Shown in pieces: positions 1 to 10,037 of a DNA stretch of 64,000 bases. The notes under the pieces are model-generated. The model was not told the origin of the DNA. It searched no databases and was given only the letters and a program-made list of their open reading frames with translations. This DNA is from Litsea cubeba (Eukaryota; Streptophyta; Magnoliopsida; Laurales; Lauraceae), in assembly GCA_012931725.1 (NCBI GenBank), contig CM022948.1, positions 14,222,711-14,286,710 on the forward strand, read 5' to 3'. The position numbers and the translations under genes were made by a program. Every line of letters begins with the position of its first letter. Position 1 is the stretch's first letter.

Positions 1-855
1 ATGGTTTGGTGACCGATACAGGTGATGGCCATTGCCCCCAATATGCCAACTATTGCCAAGCATGAAAGATGGGAAAAAAGAGAGGAGACTATTCGATGGT
101 CATCTATGGATCTTTACATTTCGTCCATCAATTTTAGTTTTTCTGATATAAAGGTATTATTTAGAATTCCCCAGTATTGTCACAGATAAAGCATGCAGGC
201 CTTGAATACATTTATTTTCTTAAAATGCATTAGGAGCCCATATTTTCTATGACCTTTTGAACTTGGTAGAATAACACCAACTCAATAACATATAAAACAA
301 ATATGATTGGACCCATTATACCCCAATGATAGACAATAAAATAGGGCCAATAGAAAGGTGACCCCACCAAATGACTCGATCATAATAGTGATGAAAGTCA
401 AACTTAAGTTCACTTGCATGATGGAAACCTGATGCCCCACGAACTCCACAAATCAAGTTGGAATCACTTACTAATTCAATGATGGTCAAGCCCATCCAAA
501 AATAAATAATTGATTTTCTCATCATCAATTGCCTTTCCATCTTCAAAGGTTGGATGTAACATCATCCCTTTTAATTGTTAGGCAAACCATATTACTTCCA
601 TCTATCAATGTCACCTCTATCAATCATCCATCATTATCATCATCAATTCATCATACCATATTGTTGTTGCCATATTGTTGTTATACTGGGTAAATCTTTC
701 ACATGATCAGATTGAATAAATCACACCAGTTGATTATTTATAACATGACATTAACCAAATAAAAAGCCAAAGGCACCAGATACAGATGGAATACTATCAG
801 CAGGTTAAAGCCAGGGAGGGACCTCCTTATTTTGAATGTTCTGTTAACGTTGCAG
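1..855. other. Intergenic, no gene recognised
   Basis: I read both strands and found only short open frames without family resemblance. The stretch is AT-rich, with simple CATCAT/TCATCA runs near 600-660. It lies just beyond the stop codon of the SWEET exon on the minus strand, so part of it may be that gene's 3' flank. Confidence 0.5.
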
Positions 856-1017
856 TTATGGTGGTGGTGGATTATTAGAAGCTACAGAGCCCAACTCAAT
901 GGAGTCTGTTTCTGATGGACCTTCATCCCTTTTTCCTTTCTTGTTTCCTTTGTCTCTGTAGATAGCATACAATATCAAATGAATTACCCCTAGTCCAGAC
1001 CCAAAACCATTGGGCAC
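856..1017 (-). CDS. SWEET sugar transporter, last exon only (partial)
   Basis: The minus strand encodes 53 residues and a TAA stop. The exon begins right after a canonical acceptor (TTGCAG at 1023-1018) and opens with VPNGFGSGLG followed by a hydrophobic stretch ending LILYAIYR. This is the hallmark of transmembrane helix 7 of SWEET transporters, where VPN-G and LILYAIY are conserved. A short cytosolic tail rich in K/R then acidic residues follows, ending in four prolines. SWEETs are seven-helix uniporters (two MtN3 triple-helix bundles) that move sucrose or hexoses across plasma or vacuolar membranes. The preceding exon, normally helices 5-6, is not recognisable in the next ~1.9 kb of the minus strand, before a gene fragment on the other strand. 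It may be a 3' exon behind a long intron or a captured orphan exon. The family call is solid; functionality is unknown. Confidence 0.72.
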   Translation of the reverse strand: MPNGFGSGLGVIHLILYAIYRDKGNKKGKRDEGPSETDSIELGSVASNNPPPP

Positions 1018-2873
1018 CTGCAATAATGCATTTATATGTTCATTAGAATTCCATACTACTTGGATAAATTAATAATCCTCTGAAATTTTTTTTTTTGTTG
1101 AAATGGTGGGTTGACTAAGAATTTGGCTGATTCAGCTCGGTTTAATCATTCATTGGATGATTGAGTTGGGTTCAACTTGGTTTGGACATACCAAAAAACT
1201 TGGTTTGGATGAGTTTTAGTTGAGACATATTTTGATAACCTATGTATTTGTATATATTTAAAAATAAAATGTTTAAAATCAACTTACTAATCCACCTCAT
1301 GGGCCCACCAAATCTGCTAATGGACATGATCTAATCAGTTTTAGAGTTTGATCAACCCAACAAGTCAGGAAACTAGGATTATTTCACCATTTGATTTGTA
1401 TAATACTTGTTATCCTTGACCTTAGGTTCAGGAATATATAATTCTATATTTTGTTTTATAAAAAATTCAAACAAAACATACAAAAGAGAGAGATAAAATT
1501 CTCACTGCAATGAAAGGGTCATGACCCAGTAGCCCGAAGATTAATTTCCAAATTGATAGTCAAAAAGAAGACTGCAAATGTCCAGCTTATATGTAGAAAG
1601 TATGCTGAAAGTGGGTTGGCTAGAATCTCCCTACTTGCCTATTTTTTTACTTGTATTGTTAGGGAATCATCTCAATTGGGTAGGGCCCACAAAAACAAAT
1701 CTCAAGACTAACAGGTCCAGGACCATTTTATGCCCTCTGTTCTCTGGTCCAAAGCTGCATGAAACTGACTTTGGGGCTTGATAAAATTAGCTCTTGCTTT
1801 CGTCTGGCCAAGTCTACTTGAAAAGTTATGTGAGTTGAGCAAGTTGAATGTCTGACCGAGTCCAACTGGGTTTGATGATCCTTCAAGTAGTGTGAGTTTT
1901 CGATTTTTTAAGCATTGCATTAGGCCTCACTAAGGTTTGGGTAATATAAATACATACACTGCATGAGCTTCAACTGAACCTATTCTCTCATGGGTCATGG
2001 GTGGAGCTCAAGAGATAGGAAAAGGCTCTTAAAAATTTCAGTTGTAACCCATCCTTTGAATGTGTTATCTTTTGTCAGTGGAGGTTTATATAGTGCAAGG
2101 GAAGCTACAATGTAAAGAAGTTGATGGATGCTTCTTCCATGCCATCCTCTTGGAGGGTGCATCACCTAATGTTTGGCTAATTTCCTCAAATATTTTTCAA
2201 CTTGCAAACCAATCAAGTACTCAGTTGACAATTTAAAGTTCAAAGTAGATATGATAAGTCCGGCACTTTCATCTTCTTACTCTTTATTTAGCTCTATCCA
2301 TCAATTATCAATATTTGTATCAGTGGAATGCATGACAAACCAAGTGGTCGCTCACCTATTGAAAGAAATCTTATATTAAGACCAATCCAAAATAAGAATT
2401 TGGGTTAGTGTAAATTTATGGGATGAAACTTGATTAAATTGATCAATTCAACCACTCCAAAATAAGGTTTTTTATTGAGTTATTTTATGATATTGGCTGA
2501 GAAAACTGATGTCCATATATTGTGCATTCCTCCTTGATCATTTGGACTTGTTGAATTATGAACTTGAAAATATATTGTGTATGGATAGAGACTTCAAATC
2601 TCTGCGACTTAAGTGTATAATAACCTTTGTGTGCTTGTCAACGAGCTACCTATATATGTGATGTAACTCTCGCCTGCAACCAATCAGCCATCCTCTATGT
2701 TGTCACTCTATTTGTGTACTTTTCAGCTAGTTATCATTTTATCTACTCCGATTTTTAGGCATTGCCTATATCTAAATTGATGCATGCCGGTACTAATGTT
2801 GTATGGTGCACATTTGACTTGTTTTATACCAATTTCAACCAATAAATTGCATCTTTTATTTTCTTTTTTCTAG
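1018..2873. other. Non-coding stretch between SWEET exon and Ulp1-like fragment
   Basis: No convincing exon of either neighbouring gene was found. The sequence is AT-rich with short stop-dense frames. The right edge ends in a pyrimidine-rich tract with TTTTTTCTAG (acceptor) directly before the Ulp1-like exon, so the last few hundred bases probably are, or were, an intron of that gene. Confidence 0.45.
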
Positions 2874-3465
2874 AGTTGGTGGCAAGGGGAATCAAAAGAC
2901 CAGAGATGATGTAGCGTTTGGCCAGAATGGATCCAGAGTTTGGGATGTAAAAGAGTGCAGAACCCTAGTTTACATCCTACACGCACACAATCATTTCACT
3001 CTTCTCATCGGTTACACGGATGAAAATCGCTGGGAGCTCTACAATAGCTCAAAGAGCGATCATTATCATCAGAACATCTGCGATAGTTTCGTGAGTGATT
3101 TACCCACATGTGGTGTTCATGTTATTCATAGATTCCTATTTTGCATGCTATTATTTATTGATTGCTTTTCTTGATCAATTTGTAAACAGAGACTGTGGTT
3201 GACACAACGATTTGGAGATTACGGGTGGGGTGAGCCTTGGGTTTGGACTTCCGTGACAAAGACTGATATCCCTTATCAGCAGAATGGGACGAACTCTGGT
3301 TTCTTTGCGATTGCATACGCAGAGCACTGCATACACCGTCGCCCGATAAGGTTTACCCAAGCTGACATCCCGTATTACCGACAAAAGATATTGGTTGAGA
3401 TCTTCAAGAGAAGCTGGCTGCTAAATGTTGACAGGCTGCAAATCCCAAACCTCCTAGCTTTGTAA
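2874..3465 (+). pseudogene. Ulp1/C48-like cysteine protease, C-terminal two exons, catalytic residues altered
   Basis: Exon 1 (about 2874-3090) follows a TTTCTAG acceptor. A GTGAGT...AACAG intron (3091-3189) joins in frame to exon 2 (3190-3465, TAA stop), giving about 160 residues. The order of motifs fits the catalytic core of Ulp1/SENP SUMO proteases (peptidase C48): the His strand (HNHFTLLIGYTD), a WELYNSS strand, then QQNGTNSGFFAIAYAEH at the Gln/Cys site, and a tail with QADIPYYRQKIL typical of plant members. In active enzymes the second and third triad positions are Asp and Cys (usually D-C-G-x-F). Here they read Asn and Ser, so ordinary cysteine-protease activity is unlikely. No N-terminal half or start codon is visible. 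Such domains occur in host genes and, often, in plant MULE and CACTA transposons. The neighbouring MULE-like fragment (14.7-15.6 kb) favours a transposon origin, which is inference. Confidence 0.65.
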
Positions 3466-3799
3466 AGTTCTAACAACGATGGTTGTAAAGCCCTTAACAA
3501 TATATGTGCCGCTGAAATTGTTGTAATTAACTTATTCTTTTGGGATCAAATGTTGTAATGAACTTAATGCTTGGAGCAACATTTTTTTTATGTTGAAGTT
3601 CCAAATCGTTGTAATTAACTTGTTATTTTGGGTGAATGTGATAAAATGAAATCGTTGTTTGGTTGGAATCTGTTTGTTGAAGTTGTGGTTGATGTATAAA
3701 TTAATAACTTGTAGTATGCATAAGAATGGACTTCACTATACAGGGCAAGCATGAATGAGAACATTTTCAAAAGAATGAATTACTGTTAATTCACTGTCA
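3466..3799. other. Downstream flank of Ulp1-like fragment
   Basis: AT-rich sequence with two loose repeats of GTTGTAATTAACTT / GTTGTAATGAACTTAATG, probably 3' UTR or flank. No open frame of note. Confidence 0.4.
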
Positions 3800-3978
3800 T
3801 TTAAAAATAGATCTCCTTACCAGCGTCCTAGAATACATATATTTGCTACAGATCAGGGTCCCATGAGACCCAAAAGAACAGCATCAAGATCCTTTCCAGT
3901 ATCCCTAACGTATATTAGTAGCTAACGGTCTCTAACGACTCATAAAACAACATTTTTTTTCTTCCCAGTGTCCCTAGA
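3800..3978. repeat. Left, diverged part of a ~75-bp tandem array split by the LARD
   Basis: This holds worn versions of the unit seen at 14,077-14,330: CCAGCGTCCTAG, then AAGATCCTTTCCAGTATCCCTAACG, then TTCCCAGTGTCCCTAG just before the LTR. Removing the LARD and one target duplication joins CAGTGTCCCTAG to CGACCAACG, which matches the intact units. Confidence 0.6.
3974..3978. repeat. Target site duplication of LARD (left copy, CTAGA)
   Basis: Five bases before the TG of the 5' LTR read CTAGA. The five bases after the CA of the 3' LTR (14,077-14,081) read CTAGC. The array consensus has CTAGC, so the left copy carries one substitution. Confidence 0.7.
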
Positions 3979-4468
3979 TGTAAGATCCCGACCCCAATCC
4001 TTTTGTTTAGCATTGATTTAATCATGGTTTAACTTGTTAAGCGAGATTTGATTTAGTTTGGCCGCGTATTTGAGTTTGACCGGATTTTTCCTTGCCTTGG
4101 AGATTTTGTAGACCGTTGACTTTAGTTTGACCCGGTCCTTAGGATTTGTATTTTTATGGGAAATTACTTCGGATTTCTAAAAATCCTGGATTTGACATAT
4201 TTCAACTCATTTGATGAAGTTTAACAACTTTCTTGTTTTGATCATATTGATCTGATACTCAGAAATCACGTTTTTCGAGGAAAAAGGGCAAAACTGACTT
4301 TTCACCCTAAACCTGTCCATGAATTTCGAAAATTTCAGAAATTGGGGAAATTATACTTTTTGGAAAGTAGATATTTCGCCGATCGTTTTTGTCTTCTTCG
4401 TCGTTTTCGTTCGGGGCCCGCAAATGCGAGTTTCAGCCTTGTGAAGTTTGGGGCCCACAAGACCCATT

Positions 4469-4477
4469 CTATAAGAG
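4469..4477 (+). promoter_or_regulatory. Candidate TATA box of LARD 5' LTR
   Basis: CTATAAGAG lies ~20 bp after GGGGCCCACAAGACC. The Tekay LTR has TATATATAG at the equivalent place after GTGGGCCCCATCC, so this is the likely U3/R promoter. The copy in the 3' LTR is at 10,528-10,536. Confidence 0.55.
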
Positions 4478-5357
4478 GGGAACCCCTCTCTTCTTCTCCT
4501 TCATTCGTTTCCAGCAAGGGTTGAGCTAGGGCTCTTTCCCTCTCTTCCCACTCTTTCTCTCTCATCTGAAACACCTCTCTCTTGGAGCTTTCATGGAGAT
4601 TTGATCTCACCTCCTTCTTCTCCTCCCTCTTGGCTTTCCAAAGACCCCATTTTCAAGAGCATTGGGTTAGGACAACCCTCCTCTTCAAGCCCTTCTTCTT
4701 ATTTGGAACACCCAAAGGTTAGCAATGGTTTTCTTTTCCTTAGATCTTTGTTTTCCTCCTCATTTGGAGTGTTTTATTCCCACATGCAATGGGTTTTCAT
4801 GGAGTTTGGAAAATGATTGATTTTTAGGGTTTCTCTTGAGCTATTTTGGGGATTTTATGATTTTGAAGCTTGAGGCCATTAGAGGACTTCATGGAGTGTT
4901 TTTGCATCTTCTCTTGACCAAGGCAAGTAGATTTCCAATTAATTATGATGTTTTCTCTCATTTGATTCTATTTGATGATTTTTCTTCTCATGGGTTAATC
5001 TTCTTTGATTTATGGATCTACTTTGATAGAATGGACCATTGTTACATTGATTTCAAAATATGTTATTGTTTACCATGCATGGGAGGTTTGCTTTCATTAT
5101 GGTTTTCTTTAAAAATTTGGACTTCTTGTGTTAAAGGTAAGTGTTCATGAGAATGGAGGAAACTTTGATTTAGGTGTTGTGTTTGGCTAATTAGGATGAT
5201 TAGGAATGGTGATTAATGAGTTTGGAAGGTCAAGGAAGGGCCCAAAGGATCTATGAAATTTGTATGAAAGGTTGGAAATGGAAAATGATCAGAAAAATCA
5301 GAAAAAAAATGCAAAGAGATGGGAAATTCTGCACTCGGGCCGGACTGGGCAGGCCCA

Positions 5358-5475
5358 GTCCGCTCGAGCGACCCACTGGGTCGCTCGAGCGGACCAGGCA
5401 CTGTCTGGGTCCGCTCGAGCGACCCAGCTTCTGTCTGGGTCCGCTCCAGCGGACCTGGGTCCGCTCGAGCGAGCC
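5358..5475. repeat. CpG palindrome cluster in LARD 5' LTR
   Basis: Positions 5358-5394 form a perfect 17-bp inverted repeat around a 3-base loop (left arm GTCCGCTCGAGCGACCC, loop ACT). Further CGCTCGAGCG palindromes follow at about 5412 and 5463, plus a variant with CTCCAG at about 5444. The sharp rise in CpG against an AT-rich background is conspicuous. The short open frames across it are repeat artefacts. Confidence 0.85.
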
Positions 5476-5499
5476 CAGTTCAGTCTGGGCTCGGGTTTG

Positions 5500-6150
5500 G
5501 GCCGAGTTTGGATTATTTGTGGGCCAGATTGTTTGGGGCTTTCTTGGGCCTGATTCAGGCCAGTCCTTGGGCCATTTCAAAACCTGATGTTGGGTCAGTT
5601 TAGGGCCTGATAGTGGGCTGTTTTGGAATTGTTGGTGGGCCTGTTTTATGGTTAGTTTGGGTTGGTTTTAAAACTTGTTCCTTGGGCCTGTTTCAAGTTT
5701 AGTTTTGAGCTATTTTAAAACTGTTTATTGGGCCATTTCAGATCTGATGTTGGGTCATCTTTGGGCCTGACATTTGACTGTTTTTAATGACTGTTTTGTG
5801 GGCTGTTTTAGAATTTGTTTGTGGGCCTGTTTGAAGTTAGTTTGGGCTGTTTTTAAGAATCGTTTTGTAGGCCATTTAAGGATTTGTTTTGGACTGTTTT
5901 TAAATTTGTTTCGTGGGCTTGGTTAAGGTTCAGTTCTAGGATGTTTTAAAAGTCAGTTTTGTGGGCCATTCAAGTTTGGTTTTGGGCCGTTTTAAGGTTT
6001 GTATTATGGGCCATCTTAAGATTAGTCTTGGGCTGTTTTGAAAACTTGTTTTATGGGCCATTTAAGAGTAGTTTTTGGACTGTCATTTGGGACTGTTTTG
6101 GACTCGGTTTAAGGCCAACTATGGGCCTGTTTTAATGAGATTTGAGATTA
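5500..6150. repeat. Degenerate GGGCC/TTTTGGGCTGTTTTA repeats in LARD LTR
   Basis: About a dozen irregular units of roughly 45-60 bp vary the pattern TTTGTGGGCCATTTAAG / TTTGGGCTGTTTTAAAA. The same block sits in the 3' LTR at about 11,580-12,230. Function unknown. Confidence 0.6.
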
Positions 6151-6662
6151 TTTGTGATACTCGGAAATTTGTGAAATGGGAATGATGTAAGAATGAGTGC
6201 ATGTGGAATTACCTGGGAACCGTTCGGGTCTTAATGCGCACTTTATCATTTAAATATTATGGATTTTCATTGGCATCAAACGCACTTCTCATTAATTAAT
6301 ATTTAAAGGTTAAATGTGCATTGAGATGGTTCCTTGGTAAGTCATTAAGTCATTCTCCACTGTCCATTCCATTTCAAGTCAGAAAAATGTATTCGTATTT
6401 GTATTTGAATTTGTATTTGTTTTCTTTGGTGAACTAACTTAAATAGCATCGATGATTTGTTATAAAATCATGTGTCTTCCCATGTTCGAAAGGGTTGATC
6501 GTATGATTTTATACAAATCACCTTGATGCGTATTTGAACGGTTTACCAGAGATATTCGTATGTTTTCCCCGATTCGATTTGAAAAGAGATTGAGTATGTT
6601 CGTTACATTCGGGATTTCTTCGATAAGACTATTGTTTTGACAACACTAGTATTTGAAAATAA

Positions 6663-6800
6663 AAACCTCGAGGCAAGACGGGGCCAGAGCTATGTGGTGC
6701 GAGCCCATGAGCCAAAGAGGCTATGATTCCGAAAACAAAACCCCGAGGCAAGACGGGGCCAGAGCTATGTGGTGCGAGCCCCTGAGCCAAAGGGATTAGT
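6663..6800. repeat. Two-copy ~68-bp direct repeat in LARD LTR
   Basis: The block CGAGGCAAGACGGGGCCAGA...GAGCCAAAG occurs twice in tandem with few differences. It is repeated again in the 3' LTR at about 12,743-12,880. Confidence 0.75.
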
Positions 6801-8000
6801 ATTATGTTAGATTTGTATCCGTTTGAGTTTGAAAACTAAAGGCACCACTAGGCTTAGGTCACCTTGTCGGGCTGATCACCCGGCTTGGGATCTTTACTCT
6901 GTCCGCCAGCTGCAGCTTGGATTCTGTCTGTACCGACCATGGCAACGGTAATTATCTGCCGGTCCCATTTGTATGGCTACGGTTCTGATACTTTTGATCT
7001 GCCGGTCCCATTTGTATGGCTACGGTTCTGATCCTCTGTTTAGTACCACGTTCAGTGGCTACGCTCTTTCTGCTCTTATTACTTCGGTAATAGGAGGATT
7101 TAGCTATTGGTGGTCGCCTAGGTTTATCTGTATATTACTTTAGTTTATGATTCTTGCCGGTTATGCTTCCTATGCTTTGATTTGTTTAATGTTTACGACA
7201 CCGACCTTTATCGTATTGTTTCTACTGTTCAGTTTTTAAAGGTATTTCTAATTTTTAAGTGCCTTGCTTAGGTGGTTATCTTTTTGAGACATTTATGCTT
7301 TAGAGACTGCTCGTTTATTCGTCTTGACAGTTATGTTCGGATTTTCGATTGTTTTAGCATGTTTTATTGTCATTATTGTTTAAACTGTTTATTCGTTTCA
7401 CGATGATTTCGTCAGGTTTGATATATGTTCTTTTATTTCATATTATTTGTTTATTTGCTTGCCAGACCGTCGTGTCTGACCCTTTTTGTTTGGTGCCAGT
7501 TTCTTCTCCTTCTGGTTGTAGGTGTTTGATCAGAGGAGGCGGTGGGACCGCCGGTCTGACGTGAGAGGCTGCCCGTTGATGTCATTTAGATGTCAAGTTT
7601 GGCACCAGAGTTCGTATTGAGATGTTGGGGTAGTATTTCTGTTTAGTCAGATATTTTTGTATGGCTTTATCAGCCTTTTTCTTTTGGGTTTGTAATTAAG
7701 ACATTTGTTAATTGTAATCTGAATATGTGGGAAATAATAGATTTGTTACTACCAGCTCAGTGTGTTGTGATTGATGGCTTGTGATATTGGTTGAGTGCGA
7801 CACGGAACCCGATGGCCACGGATTCCGAGTCGTAACACCATGTTTAGCTTCCGCGAAAAATATACTCTGATTTTGATGAGATTTGTTTATCCTCATTCAC
7901 GCGGATCTTGGGAACTATAACAAAAAGTTTCAAATTATTCCAAAATTTCGCACCCCGAGATCGGTTCGCTGCAGGTCCCGGTTTCGGGGCGTGACAGGTT

Positions 8001-8015
8001 TGGTATCAGAGCTGG
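8001..8015 (+). other. LARD primer binding site (tRNA-iMet)
   Basis: TGGTATCAGAGCTGG starts 5 bases after the LTR end. TGGTATCAGAGC is complementary to the 3' end of plant initiator tRNA-Met and is the usual plant LTR-retrotransposon primer site. Confidence 0.9.
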
Positions 8016-10024
8016 TTAGTTTCTAGGAAATAAAATACTCTAGAGACATTAAGACGTGTGGTGAGGATTCGTTAGATTGTGTCGATTTGTTTTCTCGTGT
8101 CTTTGTTTCTTTGGATTTGAGTCGGCTTTTCTTTCAGTTCGGGAGATTTTGCTTGTCTTTTCTTTTAGTTCTGTTGTTAGGAGATTTGGACGGCCAAATT
8201 TCCTCCTTAGTGGTGGAGAATTTTAAAATCTCCATACTCTTGTTCAGTGTCTTTTATCTTTGCTTGTGTCGGAGACTGAGAACCTCGTGGATTTAGTATG
8301 TTGTTTTCAGAGAACATCGGCAGACTTTCAGCCTTCAGCATCTTCAATGTGGTTATTGAGAGAAGATTTGTGCAATTGCCCGTCAGAGTTGGACTCGAGC
8401 AGCGTTCGAAGACCCCCTCTCAGTTAATCGAAGATCGTCATGCAGCGCACCAGGGTAAGTAAATGTGGAATTTTGGGGGAACTCAGACCATCTTTCCAAG
8501 ATGAAGGATTGCAGGAGACGCATTAGCTGTTGATTTTATGAAGAGAGAAGTGACTTTAGTTAGTAAGATTTGGAGTGGTGCAAGAAACTCAGGGATTTCC
8601 CCGAATTCGACGAGCATGGTCATGGTTTGGGTTGAGAATTTTTGGTAACTCGTAGCGTAGCCAGTGTGGTTGGTTCAGCAGGGATACCAAGTGGATGGCT
8701 AGTTGTAGTCAAGATAACTTTTGGCAGTAGAGGGAACCTTGGGAATTTCACCGACTTACGGGGTATTGGATTGGACAACGTGCAGATGCAAGGAGTACCT
8801 CAGTGATTTGGGTGACCATTTCTTATTTAAAATGATTTTTTTCTTGATGTTTTCATCTTTGATATGTTTTCATTAATATCTATGGTTTATCCTTGTAGTG
8901 TTTAAAAATGGATTTATGTTTCTTCTTTGAGACTTATTTTGAACTAAAAACTAGGTTATTATACTCTTTTCATGAGTCGCATGATTTTGTTTTCATAAGG
9001 ATTTGTGTTTCGAATTTTTGTTTAATCTTCTTAAGATATTATCTTATAATGACCTTAGAATTTCGCTCTTGTTTAGTTTTCTTAAATGTTGACACTTACA
9101 TTTCAAAACCTTAAAGATTTCAAAACTTTGTATGTGTTTGGCTGGAAATGGATTTCAACAAAATTTAATGTATGGTCATACTACATGAATTTGATGTATT
9201 TTTTTTGAAATCCTAATTTGAAATCGTTGAGTATTTCAATGAATTGTTGGGTTATGAAAACATGAGTTTCAAAAAGAATAATGTTGTTTCATGTTCAAAA
9301 CTTTGGAAAACCTCATTTATTAAGCTTTATTTGATGATTTGGAAGTTCAATTTTTACTACGTTTTAAAATGATAAAAATTAACTAAGTAATTATTTTTGT
9401 CCCTATGTTTAAAATTTTAAGATTTGTTTCGCATTGAATGGACGAGTTGTAATAGTTTTTGGCTGGAGTTTGGTAGTGTGTGAATTGAAGGATTGATGGA
9501 TGTCAGGATGTATACTAGTTCAGTTGAAGACAAAGTTGGGTCTACGAGAGGATCAACATCATTCAAGACAGGGATTGAAAGTTTCAGATGTCGATGGTGG
9601 AAGACTTGAAGAATGAGATCTGAAGAGGCAAGCATCAAGAGCACCGTGTACAGCTTTGAAGGATTTAAGGCACATGATTCCAAGGTATTAGAAAGAGGCA
9701 GAACTTACAGTTCTTTGGACCGACAGTCGCTGACGAGATAAGGAAAAGAAATGATTCAGTGCAGGAATGACAGATGACACCGAGGATACTTAGGAGTGTT
9801 GGGCACCAGTTTGGTCAGAGAAGTTTGTTTCCGAGCAGACATGTAGAACAGTGTGAAGCCTTCAACCGAATCAGAATGTGGTGGACCGTGCATTTCAACG
9901 TCAGGTTTGATAAGAGGTTGTCTCAGTCACCAAGGTCTAGCATAGGGTGTCAGTGTTTTCGTTTGTCTTTTTGGGTTTTCGATTTTGATTTGGTTTAAGC
10001 CATTTGGAGGACCAAATGGATTCT

Positions 10025-10037
10025 AAGGGGGGGAGGA
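10025..10037 (+). other. LARD polypurine tract
   Basis: AAGGGGGGGAGGA directly precedes the 3' LTR. The Tekay element has the related AAGGGGTGGAGGA in the same position. Confidence 0.85.

Larger units (their letters stand above)
3979..7996 (+). repeat. LARD 5' LTR (4,018 bp)
   Basis: It runs from TGTAAGATCCCG to GGCGTGACA. Inside are a TATA-like box, a CpG-palindrome cluster (5358-5475), degenerate GGGCC-rich repeats (about 5500-6150), a ~68-bp direct duplication (6663-6800) and a duplicated 33-bp block containing TGCCGGTCCCATTTGTATGG near 6957-7030. There are no long open frames of known family. Confidence 0.92.
7997..10037 (+). other. LARD internal region, non-coding
   Basis: About 2.0 kb without any frame resembling gag, protease, RT, RNase H or integrase on either strand. 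A GGTAAGTAAATG donor-like site lies at about 8455. The last 35 bases (CCATTTGGAGGACCAAATGG, then the purine tract) match the corresponding end of the Tekay element. The region may serve only as packaging and replication sequence. Confidence 0.75.

Noticed and set aside
316..546. 76-residue minus-strand frame near the window start
   Set aside because: No motif, no splice context tying it to the SWEET exon, ordinary for AT-rich DNA.
4335..4816. Short frames near the LARD LTR promoter, repeated at 10,394-10,875
   Set aside because: Identical copies simply because they lie in both LTRs; no family resemblance and no start context.
5213..5603. Overlapping open frames on both strands across the LARD GC-rich block (also 11,271-11,683)
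   Set aside because: They exist in all frames because the CpG palindromes lack stops; the proteins are simple repeats (RSSDP, LERPTG) and the two LTR copies shift frame by the 21-bp unit.
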